DNA of 64,000 nucleotides from Clostridium kluyveri DSM 555. Lineage in GTDB: Bacteria > Bacillota > Clostridia > Clostridiales > Clostridiaceae. Under the pieces are notes generated by a model that was given only the letters and a program-made list of their open reading frames with translations, ran no database searches and had not been told where the DNA came from. A program made the translations under genes and the position numbers. The DNA lies in the NCBI RefSeq assembly GCF_000016505.1, contig NC_009706.1:1736001-1800000 (forward strand), read 5' to 3'. Shown here piece after piece: positions 44,466-55,121 of the stretch (position 1 is the stretch's first letter; the number at the start of each line of letters is the position of its first letter).

Positions 44466-46055
44466 CTAACCTTGAATACTCTCTAAATATTCATCATAGG
44501 TTAACCTTTTATCTATAAATCCATTATCAGTAAGCTGTATAATCCTATTTGCTATAGTCTGGATAAATTCATGATCATAGGATGAAAATAAAATGATACT
44601 CTTATAATCTAAAAGTCCGTTGTTTAATGCAGTAATGGATTCTAGATCCAGATGATTGGTGGGCTGATCCAAAATAAGCACATTGGCATTTTCCATCATC
44701 ATCTTTGCCAGCATGCATCGTACTTTTTCCCCTCCCGAGAGAATATTCACCTGCTTTAATGCCTCTTCCCCGGAAAATAAAATTTTACCAAGAAATCCTC
44801 TAATATAGCTTTCAGATTTTTCCTCTGAAAATTGTCTCAGCCAATCCACTAAATTTAATTCCTGTTCATTAAAGTACTCTGAATTATCCTTTGGAAAATA
44901 TGACCTGGAGATAGTAACTCCCCATTTATACCTTCCACTATCTGGTTCCATTTCTCCCATAAGAATTTTAAACAATGTAGTTTCTTGAATTTCATTTTCT
45001 GATATAAAAGCAATTTTATCACCCTTTGATACTGTAAAACTAACATTATCCAATACTTTTTTTCCATCTATAATTTTTGTAATTCCATCAACTATTAATA
45101 TATCATTTCCCACTTCTCTTTCAGGCTTAAAACCCATAAAGGGATATTTTCTGCTGGAGGGCTTGATATCCTCTAAAGTTATTTTATCCAGCAACTTCTT
45201 ACGGGATGTAGCCTGATTTGATTTTGAGGCATTGGCACTGAAACGCTCTATAAATCTTTGCAGATCTTTAATCTTTTCTTCTTTTTTTCTGTTTTGTTCC
45301 TTTGCCATCTTAAGTGCAAGCTGGCTTGACTGGTACCAAAAATCATAGTTTCCAGCATATATTTTTATCTTTCCATAATCCACATCCGCCATATATGTAC
45401 ACACTTTATTTAGAAAATATCTATCATGGGATACAACTATGACAGTACCTTCAAAATTAATAATAAACTCTTCTAACCATTTTATAGATTTAACATCTAA
45501 ATGGTTAGTAGGTTCGTCTAAGATAAGTATACCGGGATTTCCAAAAAGCGCCTGTGCCAGAAGTACTTTTACCTTTTGGGCTCCTGTAAGTTCAGACATC
45601 TTTTTATTGTGAAGATTTATATCTATCCCAAGGCCTTGAAGCAGTGAAGAAGCTTCAGATTCTGCTTCCCATCCGTTTAATTCTGCAAATTCGCCTTCCA
45701 ATTCAGATGCCTTTATGCCATCTTCATCTGTAAAATCAGGTTTATCATAAAGGGCATCCTTTTCTTTCATTATTTCATAAAGCCTTAAATTACCCATAAT
45801 TACTGTTTCTAAAATCTCATATTCATCATATTGAAAATGATCCTGTTTTAGTACAGACATTCTTATATGCTTTGAAATACTTACTTCTCCTGTACTGGGT
45901 TCTATTTCTCCTGATAATATTTTTAAAAATGTGGTCTTTCCTGCACCATTTGCCCCTATAATTCCATAGCAATTACCCTGGGTAAACTTTAAATTTACAT
46001 CTTCAAAAAGCTTTCTCCCCTTATATCTTAAACTAACATTATTTACATTAATCAA
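44466..46055 (-). CDS. ABC-F family ATPase (YkpA/YbiT-like)
   Basis: 529 residues with two ATPase domains and no membrane helices. Domain 1 is canonical: Walker A GANGAGKTT (about 34-42), LTGAQKVKVLLAQALF and ILDEPTNHLD. Domain 2 is degenerate: the Walker A position reads SENEIQETT without the lysine, and Walker B reads ILDQPTNHLD with Gln in place of the catalytic Glu, although its signature LSGGEKVRCMLA is good. The linker (EEKIKDLQRFIERFSANASKSNQATSRKK) is that of ABC-F proteins, which act on the ribosome. TTG start after GAGGATGG. Confidence 0.9.
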   Translation of the reverse strand: MINVNNVSLRYKGRKLFEDVNLKFTQGNCYGIIGANGAGKTTFLKILSGEIEPSTGEVSISKHIRMSVLKQDHFQYDEYEILETVIMGNLRLYEIMKEKDALYDKPDFTDEDGIKASELEGEFAELNGWEAESEASSLLQGLGIDINLHNKKMSELTGAQKVKVLLAQALFGNPGILILDEPTNHLDVKSIKWLEEFIINFEGTVIVVSHDRYFLNKVCTYMADVDYGKIKIYAGNYDFWYQSSQLALKMAKEQNRKKEEKIKDLQRFIERFSANASKSNQATSRKKLLDKITLEDIKPSSRKYPFMGFKPEREVGNDILIVDGITKIIDGKKVLDNVSFTVSKGDKIAFISENEIQETTLFKILMGEMEPDSGRYKWGVTISRSYFPKDNSEYFNEQELNLVDWLRQFSEEKSESYIRGFLGKILFSGEEALKQVNILSGGEKVRCMLAKMMMENANVLILDQPTNHLDLESITALNNGLLDYKSIILFSSYDHEFIQTIANRIIQLTDNGFIDKRLTYDEYLESIQG

Positions 46056-46146
46056 ATTATACCCATCCTCTACTGTATTTTTGTCATTATGGAAGGATTA
46101 TATCATAATTCAACTAAATAAGCATTAAAATTTTTTCTAATATCCC

Positions 46147-46212
46147 CTATATACCATTTATGCTGATAATACTCTTTTCTTTCATGGTGTTTAATATCTC
46201 TTTATCTGTCAT
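46147..46212 (-). pseudogene. Tiny ORF, probably the 5' remnant of a lost gene
   Basis: A 21-residue frame (MTDKEILNTMKEKSIISINGI) begins at ATG 46212 and ends at TAG 46147-46149. It looks like a normal protein start but has no ribosome site of note. The surrounding 46056-46358 gap otherwise holds only the repeat at 46244-46290. Confidence 0.25.
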
Positions 46213-46243
46213 TTAAGCACTACCTTTATATTTTTAATAAACA

Positions 46244-46290
46244 ATTCAGATGGAGAAAAGGATTCCTTATAAGAAAACTCCATCCGAACC
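46244..46290. repeat. Palindromic repeat, copy 3
   Basis: TTCAGATGGAG at 46244-46254 pairs with CTCCATCCGAA at the other end, with a TTATAAG centre like copy 1. It lies about 70 bases beyond the ilvD stop and may end its transcript. Confidence 0.65.
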
Positions 46291-46358
46291 TTAATTACTC
46301 TCCCCTTCCGAGAAGCTTCAATATGGCTATTTACAGTCTTTAAATACAAATTAAAAAA

Positions 46359-48029
46359 CTAGAATTTGGGAATTTCTAGAATAGCCCCTCTGTTTCCTGA
46401 AGTTACCATTGATGCATATCTTGCAAGGTAGCCTGTGGTAATCTTAGGTTGTCTAGGTTTCCAATTTGATCTTCTTCTCTCCAATTCTTCCTCACTGATT
46501 TCAAAATCAATAGAATTTGCCTCTATATCTATCTTTATTATATCTCCCTCTTCAACCAGTGCAATATTACCTCCTACTGCCGCTTCAGGAGAAACATGAC
46601 CAATTGCAGCACCTCTTGTAGCACCACTAAAACGTCCATCTGTTATTAATGCCACACTTCCCCCAAGACCTCGTCCCATAATTGCAGAAGTTGGGTTAAG
46701 CATTTCTCTCATGCCAGGTCCACCTTTAGGTCCTTCATATCTTATAATAACTACATCGCCAGCTACAATTTTCCCTGTGTTTATAGCATTTAGAGCATCC
46801 TCCTCACAGTCAAAAACCCTTGCAGGTCCTTCATGCTTTAACATTTCAGGTGCCACTGCAGAACGCTTTACAACACAGGAATCTGGAGCTAAATTGCCTT
46901 TAAGAATTGCAATTCCGCCAGTTGTGCTGTAAGGGTTTTCAACAGGTCTTATTACCTCTTTATTTTTATTTATACAACCTTTAATATTTTCTGCCACAGT
47001 TTTTCCCGTACATGTAATCAAATCTGTACTTAATAAATTCAATTTATTAATTTCATTCATAACAGCGTAAATTCCACCTGCTTCATTTAACTCTTCCACA
47101 TAATTATGTCCTGCTGGTGCTAAGTGGCAAAGATTAGGCGTTTTTGCACTGATTTCATTTGCCATATCCACATTTAATTCAATACCAGCTTCATGTGCAA
47201 TAGCTGGTAAATGAAGCATACTGTTTGTACTACATCCAAGAGCCATATCCATAGTTAGAGCATTCTTAAAAGCAGCCTCTGTCATAACATCTCTAGGTCT
47301 TATATTTCTTTCAAGCAGCTCCATTATTTTCATGCCAGCATGTTTTGCAAGTTTTATTCTGTCAGAATAAACAGCAGGTATTGTACCATTACCTCCAAGT
47401 GCCATTCCAAGAACCTCTGTTAAACAGTTCATACTATTTGCAGTATACATGCCTGAACAGGAGCCGCAAGTAGGACATACCTTACTTTCAAACTCTTCTA
47501 ATTTTTCTTCAGTTATTTTACCTCCGTTGAAAGCACCTACTGCCTCAGATATGCTGCTAAAACTTACTTTACATCCATCTACCTTTCCTGCAAGCATAGG
47601 GCCTCCACTTACAAAAATAGTTGGAATGTTAAGTCTCGCTGCAGCCATTAAAAGTCCTGGTACATTTTTATCACAGTTAGGTACCATTACCAGCGCATCA
47701 AAAGCATGAGCCATGGCCATAGCTTCTGTGGAATCTGCAATTAAATCTCTTGTAACAAGAGAATATTTCATGCCCTGGTGTCCCATGGCAATTCCATCAC
47801 AGACAGCAATGGCAGGAAAAACAATTGGAGTACCCCCAGCCATTGATACTCCTGTCTTTACGGCCTCCACTATTTTATCTAAATTCATATGACCCGGTAC
47901 TATGTCGTTTTTTGAACTTACAATACCTACAAGCGGTCTTTCTATTTCTTCTTTTGTCAAACCTAACGCATTAAGCAGGGCACGCTGTGGTGCACTTTTA
48001 GTTCCTTTCGTTATTACATCACTTCTCAC
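46359..48029 (-). CDS. ilvD: Dihydroxy-acid dehydratase
   Basis: 556 residues, the usual length for IlvD. It makes the 2-oxo acids for valine, isoleucine and leucine by dehydrating dihydroxy acids in the cytoplasm. The cluster-binding cysteines are in PNCDKNVPG (about 122) and [17 protein letters not shown] (about 190). [11 protein letters not shown] and [12 protein letters not shown] near the C-terminus are diagnostic. GTG start with GGGAGG before it. No other ilv gene is adjacent; the FCD-type regulator upstream may control it. Confidence 0.97.
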   Translation of the reverse strand: MRSDVITKGTKSAPQRALLNALGLTKEEIERPLVGIVSSKNDIVPGHMNLDKIVEAVKTGVSMAGGTPIVFPAIAVCDGIAMGHQGMKYSLVTRDLIADSTEAMAMAHAFDALVMVPNCDKNVPGLLMAAARLNIPTIFVSGGPMLAGKVDGCKVSFSSISEAVGAFNGGKITEEKLEEFESKVCPTCGSCSGMYTANSMNCLTEVLGMALGGNGTIPAVYSDRIKLAKHAGMKIMELLERNIRPRDVMTEAAFKNALTMDMALGCSTNSMLHLPAIAHEAGIELNVDMANEISAKTPNLCHLAPAGHNYVEELNEAGGIYAVMNEINKLNLLSTDLITCTGKTVAENIKGCINKNKEVIRPVENPYSTTGGIAILKGNLAPDSCVVKRSAVAPEMLKHEGPARVFDCEEDALNAINTGKIVAGDVVIIRYEGPKGGPGMREMLNPTSAIMGRGLGGSVALITDGRFSGATRGAAIGHVSPEAAVGGNIALVEEGDIIKIDIEANSIDFEISEEELERRRSNWKPRQPKITTGYLARYASMVTSGNRGAILEIPKF

Positions 48030-48129
48030 TAAAATAACCTCCCTAGTACAATATTATTAAACTATATGTTTTTATTGTAAGTTGTGTGATGTCTGTTGTC
48101 AACTATACATTATATATTTTGAAAAAATA

Positions 48130-48163
48130 AGTGTTAATTTTTATAATTATAAAAATTAACACT
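48130..48163. terminator. Terminator after the GntR-type regulator gene
   Basis: A perfect 34-base palindrome (AGTGTTAATTTTTATAA and its complement) begins 3 bases after the regulator's stop codon. On the minus strand it is followed by TTATTTTTTC. It separates the regulator from ilvD. Confidence 0.8.
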
Positions 48164-48166
48164 ATT

Positions 48167-48853
48167 TTACTCTTCATATATATCCATGCCTCTCATTGCA
48201 CGTATAATATGAAGCTTCATTGCAGTTTTTGCCCCCTCTGCATCTCTTTTAGATAAAAATTCCATTATCATACGGTGATCATTTAATGTATCTTGTATTA
48301 CAACTTCATTATCATCTGACAACATAACACCCTTATCAATGGATTTATAAAGTATAGGCATAAGCCTATTCATAAATTCATTATGGGTGGCCTTTGCAAT
48401 GGATTTATGAAAAGCCCTTTCAGTTTCAGTTCTGTCTTCTTTATTTAAAATTTTCTGTTCTTCTAGTCTACCATAGTGAATTATTCTTTTTATCTCCTTA
48501 TCTGTGGCCCTCTTTGCAGCATAATAAGCGGTTTCTGGTTCAAAAATCAATCTCATTTCATATAAATCTCTGGCATTTAACTTTATTGTAGAAAGTTCTT
48601 CCAGGCCAAAGTTTTCATGGAAACCTTCCTGATTTACTACAAATGTGCCTTTTCCCCTTCTAATTTCAAGAACATTACGGGCAACCAAAATACGAATAGC
48701 TTCCCTTAACGTAGTCCTGCTTACCTGCATAAGGACAGAGAGTTCATTTTCATTTGGAAGTTTATCTCCCACCGAAAATTTCTTATCTATAGTAATCATT
48801 GAAAATATATCCTCTGCAACACTTTGAGATAAATTCTTTTCTCTCCTTGGCAT
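48167..48853 (-). CDS. GntR/FadR-family transcriptional regulator (FCD domain)
   Basis: 228 residues. The N-terminal winged helix has NLSQSVAEDIFSMI, LPNENELSVLMQVSRTTLREAIRIL and the wing RRGKGTFV. The C-terminal FCD ligand domain has DLYEMRLIFEPETAYYAA, HKSIAKATHNEFM and DHRMIMEFL with the metal-binding Asp/His residues. It stands before ilvD, so a sugar-acid or 2-oxo/dihydroxy acid ligand is possible, but this is inference. Strong GGAGGAG before ATG 48853. Confidence 0.93.
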   Translation of the reverse strand: MPRREKNLSQSVAEDIFSMITIDKKFSVGDKLPNENELSVLMQVSRTTLREAIRILVARNVLEIRRGKGTFVVNQEGFHENFGLEELSTIKLNARDLYEMRLIFEPETAYYAAKRATDKEIKRIIHYGRLEEQKILNKEDRTETERAFHKSIAKATHNEFMNRLMPILYKSIDKGVMLSDDNEVVIQDTLNDHRMIMEFLSKRDAEGAKTAMKLHIIRAMRGMDIYEE

Positions 48854-48887
48854 AAATCTCCTCCTTTTGCCCTCGTATCTCTATAAT

Positions 48888-48951
48888 ATAATATAATAAA
48901 ATATTATGCCTTTCAAGAGAGATGTCATATGTTCCTCTACACATATGACAT
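48888..48951 (-). promoter_or_regulatory. Promoter of the FadR-type gene with an upstream palindrome
   Basis: Minus-strand TTGAAA (48916-48911) and TATTAT (48893-48888) are 17 bases apart. Just upstream of the -35 lies an 11-base inverted repeat (ATGTCATATGT at 48922-48932, complement at 48941-48951), in the position of an activator site or an upstream operator. Confidence 0.65.
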
Positions 48952-48979
48952 AGTATTATTATAATAATCAAGTAATTCA

Positions 48980-49055
48980 GAGGTTTAGATAGAGTTTGCT
49001 ATAGAGAAATGCTTATCTCCCACCTTGAAAAAGATGGGAGTATTAGCTAATTCCA
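48980..49055. repeat. Palindromic repeat, copy 4, joined to the second repeat motif
   Basis: GAGGTTTAGATAGAGTTTGC matches the left half of copy 1, and the right half continues as TCTCCCACCTTGAAAAAGATGGGAG, itself a hairpin like that at 10100-10127. The element lies 18-93 bases beyond the stop of the chemoreceptor-like gene. Confidence 0.6.
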
Positions 49056-49072
49056 GCACCGGAATAAAAATT

Positions 49073-49891
49073 TTATACATTTTTAGTCATATTCACTAAT
49101 ACTTCTGAATTAGAAGTAATTCCCTCTAATGTGGAAGTTATTTCTTCTGTGGATGCAGCCTGTGATTCAGCCATAAGTTTTGTACTGTTTATTTCTTTAA
49201 TGACTTCATCTATAGCTCCTCTCATTTCTAAAAGTAGTTGTGATATTTTCTTTGCCGATTCCCCACTTATTTGGGAAAGCTTTCGCATTTCATCTGCAAC
49301 AACTGAAAAACCTCTTCCCGCCTCTCCTGCTCTTGCAGCTTCAATAGCTGCATTTAAAGCCAGCAAGTTGGACTGAGAAGATATGCCTGTGATAATATTC
49401 AGTATTCCATCTGTCTCTTTTATCTTTTCTCCTGTGGATTCAGCAGAGTCTACAATATTATTCATTGAACATAAAAGCTTTTGTGAATTAACCGCAATTT
49501 CCTCTATACTTGCATTTGTCTGTTGTAATGAACTAAACATACTTTCCGTTGCCTGTTCCACTTTTAAGTGGCCAGTTAAACTCTTGCCTATGCCAACCCC
49601 ACCAATAACTTTTCCTTGCGAATTTTTAATTGGATATGAAACAGACTTAAATGGTACTCCATATACTTCTTCTGCTACCGTGACAACGTATATTTTACCA
49701 TCATGAATTGTTTTATATAATGGCTCATCCACAGACAACTTCTGTCCGATTTTAATATGGAGATCAAGAGTATCTCCCCTGCGATAATACAAAAATTCAT
49801 TAGTATCTGCTACAGCTACTAATAGATCCTCCTGCAAAATATCTTTTAATACAGGTACAACTTCTAAAAATGATTCAAGTATTTTTTCCAT
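49073..49891 (-). CDS. Soluble methyl-accepting chemotaxis-type signalling protein
   Basis: 272 residues and no membrane helix. The N-terminal half (1-110) is a small-molecule sensor of the sCache/PAS-like kind ([43 protein letters not shown]). The C-terminal half is a short MCP coiled coil with the hairpin tip [24 protein letters not shown]-like core (here [17 protein letters not shown]) and [16 protein letters not shown]. It is shorter than full receptors. It could signal to a chemotaxis array or another kinase. Ribosome site TTGGAGG. Confidence 0.87.
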   Translation of the reverse strand: MEKILESFLEVVPVLKDILQEDLLVAVADTNEFLYYRRGDTLDLHIKIGQKLSVDEPLYKTIHDGKIYVVTVAEEVYGVPFKSVSYPIKNSQGKVIGGVGIGKSLTGHLKVEQATESMFSSLQQTNASIEEIAVNSQKLLCSMNNIVDSAESTGEKIKETDGILNIITGISSQSNLLALNAAIEAARAGEAGRGFSVVADEMRKLSQISGESAKKISQLLLEMRGAIDEVIKEINSTKLMAESQAASTEEITSTLEGITSNSEVLVNMTKNV

Positions 49892-49971
49892 GCTTGTTAT
49901 GCCTCCAAAAATATCTTATTTAGTAGCTTTATTCGATTCATTTTATAAATACTTTAATATTTTCACACCTA

Positions 49972-50976
49972 TTAGAACATCTTTTTTTCCTTATGCACAT
50001 TTTTTCTGATCTTCAATTTCAATTTATTTATCATCTTCTTATCATCACATATCTTATTTCCCGATGTGGTTAGATAGTTTCCTGTGATTGTAGCATTGGC
50101 TCCTGCATAAAAACAATTTTCTCCAAAACCATCTATAAGATTTCTTCCTCCTGCAAGTCTTATAAAAGCTTTAGAATTTACGAATCTAAAAATTGCTATG
50201 GTCTTCAATATTTCATTTTGACTTAACTTAGGAGCACTTTCTAGTGGTGTTCCTTTAACTGGATTCAATACATTTATGGGAATGGATTTGGCCTCAAGCT
50301 CCTTAAGCTGAAAAGCTAATCTAACTCTATCTTCAAAACTCTCCCCAAGTCCAATAATTCCCCCGGAGCATACCTGAAGCCCTGCTTTTTTCACTGCATT
50401 TATAGTATCTATTCTTTCATCGTAGCTATGGGTTGTACATATTTCCTTATAATATTCTCTGCTGGTTTCTAAGTTATGATGATACATTGTTACCCCGCAT
50501 TGTTTCAATCTAATCAAATCTTCATATTCCAATATACCAAGTGAAGCACACAGATCTATTCTATTCTCTTTATTTAGTTCTTTATATATATCCAATACCT
50601 TTTCAAAATCTTTTCCACGAATTCCCTTACCACTTGTAACCAGAGAAAATCTATTTACTCCTTCATTTTCATTTTCCCTTGCCAATTTTAAAGCTTCTTC
50701 TTTCGAGACCAGTTCATAATTTTCTACATTGGTTTTATAATGTCCAGACTGGGCACAGAACTTGCAATCTTCAGTACAACGTCCTGACTTTGCATTCATT
50801 ATAGTACATAGATCTACTTCCACACCGCAAAAAAAATCCCGTATATTATCTGCACTATGGCATAACTGTTTTATATCCCCTACCTCTTCACACTTTGACA
50901 ATTTCATAGCTTCTTTAAAACCTATATCTTCTTCCTTAAGAATATTTTTCTCTAAATACTTTATAAATTCTTTCAT
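49972..50976 (-). CDS. bioB: Biotin synthase
   Basis: 334 residues, radical SAM. The enzyme inserts sulfur into dethiobiotin. The SAM-cluster motif is [11 protein letters not shown] (about residues 57-67), preceded by [12 protein letters not shown]. Further hallmarks are [33 protein letters not shown] and RLAGGRNL near the C-terminus. Good AAGGAGAG before the ATG. No other bio gene is nearby, so the cell may depend on imported or otherwise made precursors. Confidence 0.97.
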
Positions 50977-51057
50977 TATTCAAACTCTCCTTAATATATG
51001 TAATAAATATATATTAATATAATATTCTGCTATTGTAAACCCAATAAAAATATAAGT

Positions 51058-52230
51058 TTACAATTTATCTTTCTCGTTTATTTCACCTAAAAATCTTGTA
51101 ATAATTTCTGCTGAAATAAATGAAACTATGGGAACTGTGAAGATTATTGCCATACTACCAGTTAATCCCTGGATTATTTCTAAACTTACCATATCCATGT
51201 TAATAAGTTGATTATAACTTACATTATAAGAATAAATTATTATGAGCATAGTAAGTGATGCCCCTGTAAAAGCTAAAATTAAAGTATTGGCCATAGTGCC
51301 CATCATATCTTTTCCTACATTCATTCCTGACTTAAATAACTCTTTTTTATTTACATTAGGATTAGATGTATATATTTCCTGTATAGAAGAAGCTATTGAT
51401 ATACTAAGGTCCATTACAGCTCCTACAGATGCTATTAAAATTCCTGCAGTTAACAATTGATATACTTTCATACCAGATACATTAGAAATCATATTGAGAC
51501 TTTCAACTCCAGTTAAATTAAGACCTGTCAAATGGGCAAAGTGGCCAAATATAAGTTCAATTATCCCTGCAATTATAACGCCAGATATGGTACCTAATAT
51601 AGCTGATAAAGTCTTTGCACTCCAGCTATTTAATAAAAATAGTGTAACACAGGTTGTTATAATTATTACTATAATCGAGGCTAAAATTGGAGAATAGCCC
51701 CTATATAACATGGGTACAAATAAAAATATAATACAGGTTAATGTAAATACAAGACCTAATACAGATCTAACTCCCTTTTTTCCGCCTATTATACAAATGG
51801 CAGCAAAAAAAACAAATATAAATATATATTGAGTATTAGCTCTGTAATAGTTATATACTGTCACACCATATTTGCCACCATTAGCTGTAGAAATATCTAC
51901 TATTATTTTCATGTTAGGTCTTAGATATACATTATGAGTGTCACTTAAATAATTTGTTACTTTTTTAACCTCATCTTTATGTTCTCCTGAAAGAATTTTG
52001 ATTTGAGCCTCCTGAGTACCAAAATATATATTTTTAGATTGTTTAAATTGTGTTAAAGAATTGTTTTTTACGGATAATACTTCTGCTTTTTCATACCTTA
52101 TATAAGATTTGCCATTTTGCTTATTATATGTTACAGGATTACTTACATTAAAATAGTACAAAAAAATACCAAATAATAATACCACTATTAAAAAAATTGA
52201 TACTTGAAATATCTTTGAATATCTAATCAT
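51058..52230 (-). CDS. YibE/F-family membrane protein
   Basis: 390 residues. One N-terminal membrane helix (about 9-27), an extracytoplasmic domain of about 105 residues (AEVLSVKNNSLTQF, VTNYLSDTHNVYLRPNMKI), then seven or so helices with GYSPILASIIVIIITTCVTLFL, SVGAVMDLSISIASSIQEI and MGTMANTLILAFTGASL. This is the YibE/F family, widespread in Firmicutes and of unknown transport role. TGGAGG before the ATG. Confidence 0.9.
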   Translation of the reverse strand: MIRYSKIFQVSIFLIVVLLFGIFLYYFNVSNPVTYNKQNGKSYIRYEKAEVLSVKNNSLTQFKQSKNIYFGTQEAQIKILSGEHKDEVKKVTNYLSDTHNVYLRPNMKIIVDISTANGGKYGVTVYNYYRANTQYIFIFVFFAAICIIGGKKGVRSVLGLVFTLTCIIFLFVPMLYRGYSPILASIIVIIITTCVTLFLLNSWSAKTLSAILGTISGVIIAGIIELIFGHFAHLTGLNLTGVESLNMISNVSGMKVYQLLTAGILIASVGAVMDLSISIASSIQEIYTSNPNVNKKELFKSGMNVGKDMMGTMANTLILAFTGASLTMLIIIYSYNVSYNQLINMDMVSLEIIQGLTGSMAIIFTVPIVSFISAEIITRFLGEINEKDKL

Positions 52231-52464
52231 GAATATTCCTCCATATAGCTTTAACTTAGATGTTATTTTAAAAATTATATTATATATTTTAAAATATACA
52301 ATGTTAATGGAATGTACTGATAAAGGTTCTGTAAAGTTTAAGTTAAATATAGAATGTTATTGTTATTTTACATAAATTTTACACGAGTAAGACAGATAAA
52401 ATACATAAATATCATTAAGATATATAGTAGCTGTAAATGAAAATTATTTTAAGGAGGAAATTTT

Positions 52465-54717
52465 ATGAAACAGTATGCAGAAAAAATAGCATTATTTTTT
52501 CTATGCTTTTCGTTTATACTTTCAAGTCTGATAATACCCATACCTGTTAGTGCTGAAACTACAACAACCCAAAGTATCAGTATAGATAAAACAACAGCCT
52601 CTGCAGATGATACTATTAAAGATGTAACCTTTGCACCTGGAAAGGATCAATCTCAATTAAATTTCACATGGTATTCCAAAAGTACTTCAGAGACACAGGT
52701 ACAGGTTGCTTTAAAGTCTGATATGAGTGGAAGCGAATTTCCTGTAGATAAAGCTCAAACATTCAATGGAGAAAAATCTAATGGAAATGATAGATATACT
52801 TCTAATAAGGTCACAGTAACAGGATTAAAACAGGGCGTAGAATATGTATATCGTGTAGGTGACGGAACTAATTAGAGCCAGGTTAACAGCTACACTACTC
52901 CGGATCTATCAAATGGATTCAACTTTTTACTTGCAGGAGATCCACAAATTGGTGCTGGCGGTGATTTAGCTAAAGATGGTGCAGGATGGTTAGATACATT
53001 GAACAAAGCTACAAATAAGTTTTCTAATTTTAGTTTTATAATGTCTGTAGGTGACCAAGTAAACAACGGCTCAGAACTTAATGAACAAAGCAATGAATTG
53101 GAATATGATGAGTTTTTTAAACCAGATCATCTAAAAAATATGCCTGTTGCCGCAATTCCAGGGAACCATGAAAGCTATGGATCAGGTCATATTACCCACT
53201 TTAACCCTCCGAATATGTCTGACAAATATGGCATTTTTACTGATAACGGGTATGAATCAGATAAAAGCAGCGGCACCACAGGCAATGACTACTATTATGT
53301 GTATGGAAACACACTGTTTATGATGCTTAACAGCAATGATATAAACGCCCAGGATCATAAGGCATTTATGCAGGAAGCAATAGATGCAAATCCAAATGTA
53401 AAATGGAAGATAGCAGCAATGCACCATTCCATTTACAGCTCAGCAAACCATGAGACAGATGAAGATATAGCTGCAAGAAGAGTTACCCATCCAGAAGTCT
53501 TTGAGGATCTCGGCATAGATGTAGTTTTGGCCGGACATGATCACAGTTATACAAGGAGTTATCAAATGTCAGCAGGAGAAGCAGTTAATGTCGAAGATGC
53601 AAAAGATGGTAAAGTTACAAATCCAAAAGGAGTTCTATATATATCCACAAACTCAGCCAGCGGTAGTAAATATTATGAGCTGCAGCAACCTGATGTGAAT
53701 AACTATTATGAAGCTAAAAAAGAACAGGATCATGTTCCAACATTTTCAGATGTAAGCATAAAAAATAACAGCTTTACAATCACAACTTACAGAACTGATA
53801 CCATGGAAGCCATTGATACTTACACTATAAATAAACAAAATTTTAAGCAAGTAAGATTAGGCGGCTCAAATAGATATGAAACTTCAGTAAAAATATCACA
53901 GAGTAAATGGACTAATGCAGATTCAGCGGTATTAGTTTCCGGGGAAACTTTTGCTGATGCAATTAGCGCAGCGCCTTTTGCAAAACAGATAAATGCACCT
54001 ATACTGCTGACTTCAAATAACTCACTTGATAAAAATACAGAAGCAGAACTTTCAAGATTGAAGGTGAAGAAAGTATATATAATTGGAGGTACTGGAGTTA
54101 TATCAAGTTCAGTAGAAAATGTCTTAAAAACTATGGGAATAAATACAGAGAGAATATCCGGTTCAGACAGATATGCTACTTCACTTGCAGTTGCAAAACA
54201 AATAAGTAGCCCTGGACAGGTATTTATAGTTTCTGGAAAAGGATTTGCAGATGGCATATCTATATCATCTTATGCAGCCTTGTCAGAAAGTCCTATACTT
54301 TTGACAGATGGCAGCCAGTTAAGTGATGGTGCCTTGCAATATATAAAGGACCATAAAAGTACACCATACATAATTGGTGGAATTGGAGTTGTAAATGACA
54401 GCATAGTGAAAAATTTAGGAGCCGAAAGGATATCAGGCCCAGATAGATATGCTACCAATCTTGCCATATTAAATAAATTTGATGATAAATACAATTTATC
54501 CAATATTTATCTTGCCTCAGGAAGTGAATTTGCAGATGCTCTCTGTGGTTCTGCTACAGCCGGCGAAGAAAATGCACCAGTTGTATTACTTGATAAAAAT
54601 AATTCTAGTGATATAAAAAATTATATTAAATCAAAAACAGCAAATACCAATCAGATTGATATTCTGGGAGGAGAAGGAGTAGTATCTCAAGATATTATTA
54701 ATCAGATTTTACAATGA
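52465..54717 (+). pseudogene. Secreted metallophosphatase with three cell-wall-binding repeats, interrupted by one TAG
   Basis: One frame of 750 codons encodes a signal peptide (1-31), an FN3-like purple-acid-phosphatase N-terminal domain, a calcineurin-type phosphatase domain and three cell-wall-binding-2 repeats. Metal ligands are all present: AGDPQIG, SVGDQVNNG, IPGNHES, MHHSIYSS and AGHDHSY. The repeats start at about RLGGSNRYETSVKIS, RISGSDRYATSLAVA and RISGPDRYATNLAIL, and attach the protein to the wall. A single TAG at 52873-52875 breaks it after YRVGDGTN, where relatives usually have Trp; TGG to TAG explains it. The downstream part has no clear start. Most probably a very recent pseudogene, or a sequence error. 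Confidence 0.85.
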
Positions 54718-54821
54718 ACAATTATTTTCCTAGCCAACAATCTTAGTATTACCTAAAATAAACTCATTACTTACTTGCATGATACCACTTAATACTGCTT
54801 TAAATAAGCAGCATTATATTC

Positions 54822-54989
54822 TTATAATCTATTGTTAATTTCTATCCATATAGATAGAAACAGTATAATAAGTGCCAGTATCATTATATTAATACTGGCA
54901 AATTTTTTTCCCTCTTTCCAAACTCCTATACCTATTTTAACTGTATAGAAACAAATAAGAATATATACTAGTACTATTATCCATTTCAT
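54822..54989 (-). CDS. 55-residue, two-helix membrane protein after the ger operon
   Basis: MKWIIVLVYILICFY begins at ATG 54989 after a good GAGGAG site. The protein has two hydrophobic helices (about 3-23 and 31-50) joined by a charged loop (KIGIGVWKEGKKFAS), and ends at TAA 54822-54824. It follows gerC by 132 bases on the same strand. Small two-helix D proteins are known from several Bacillus germinant-receptor operons and have the same layout, so this is a candidate of that type. The resemblance is in size, topology and position only. Confidence 0.65.
   Translation of the reverse strand: MKWIIVLVYILICFYTVKIGIGVWKEGKKFASINIMILALIILFLSIWIEINNRL
54873..54900 (+). terminator. Intrinsic terminator on the plus strand
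   Basis: TGCCAGTAT (54873-54881) pairs with ATACTGGCA (54892-54900), then AATTTTTTT. It would end the phosphatase transcript. It overlaps the small membrane ORF on the other strand. Confidence 0.65.
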
Positions 54990-55121
54990 AACAATTCTCC
55001 TCTATATTTACATCATTACTTCACATTTTAACTGCTCTGTCTACTTGATGATTAAGCCATTCTTAAATTCAGATAGTGGCCTTCAGATAAATATAAGTAT
55101 TACTTTTGTATGTTTATTGCT

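Noticed and set aside
48030-48129. T-box or leader attenuator before ilvD
   Set aside because: The short leader lacks the T-box sequence and any leader peptide rich in branched-chain codons.
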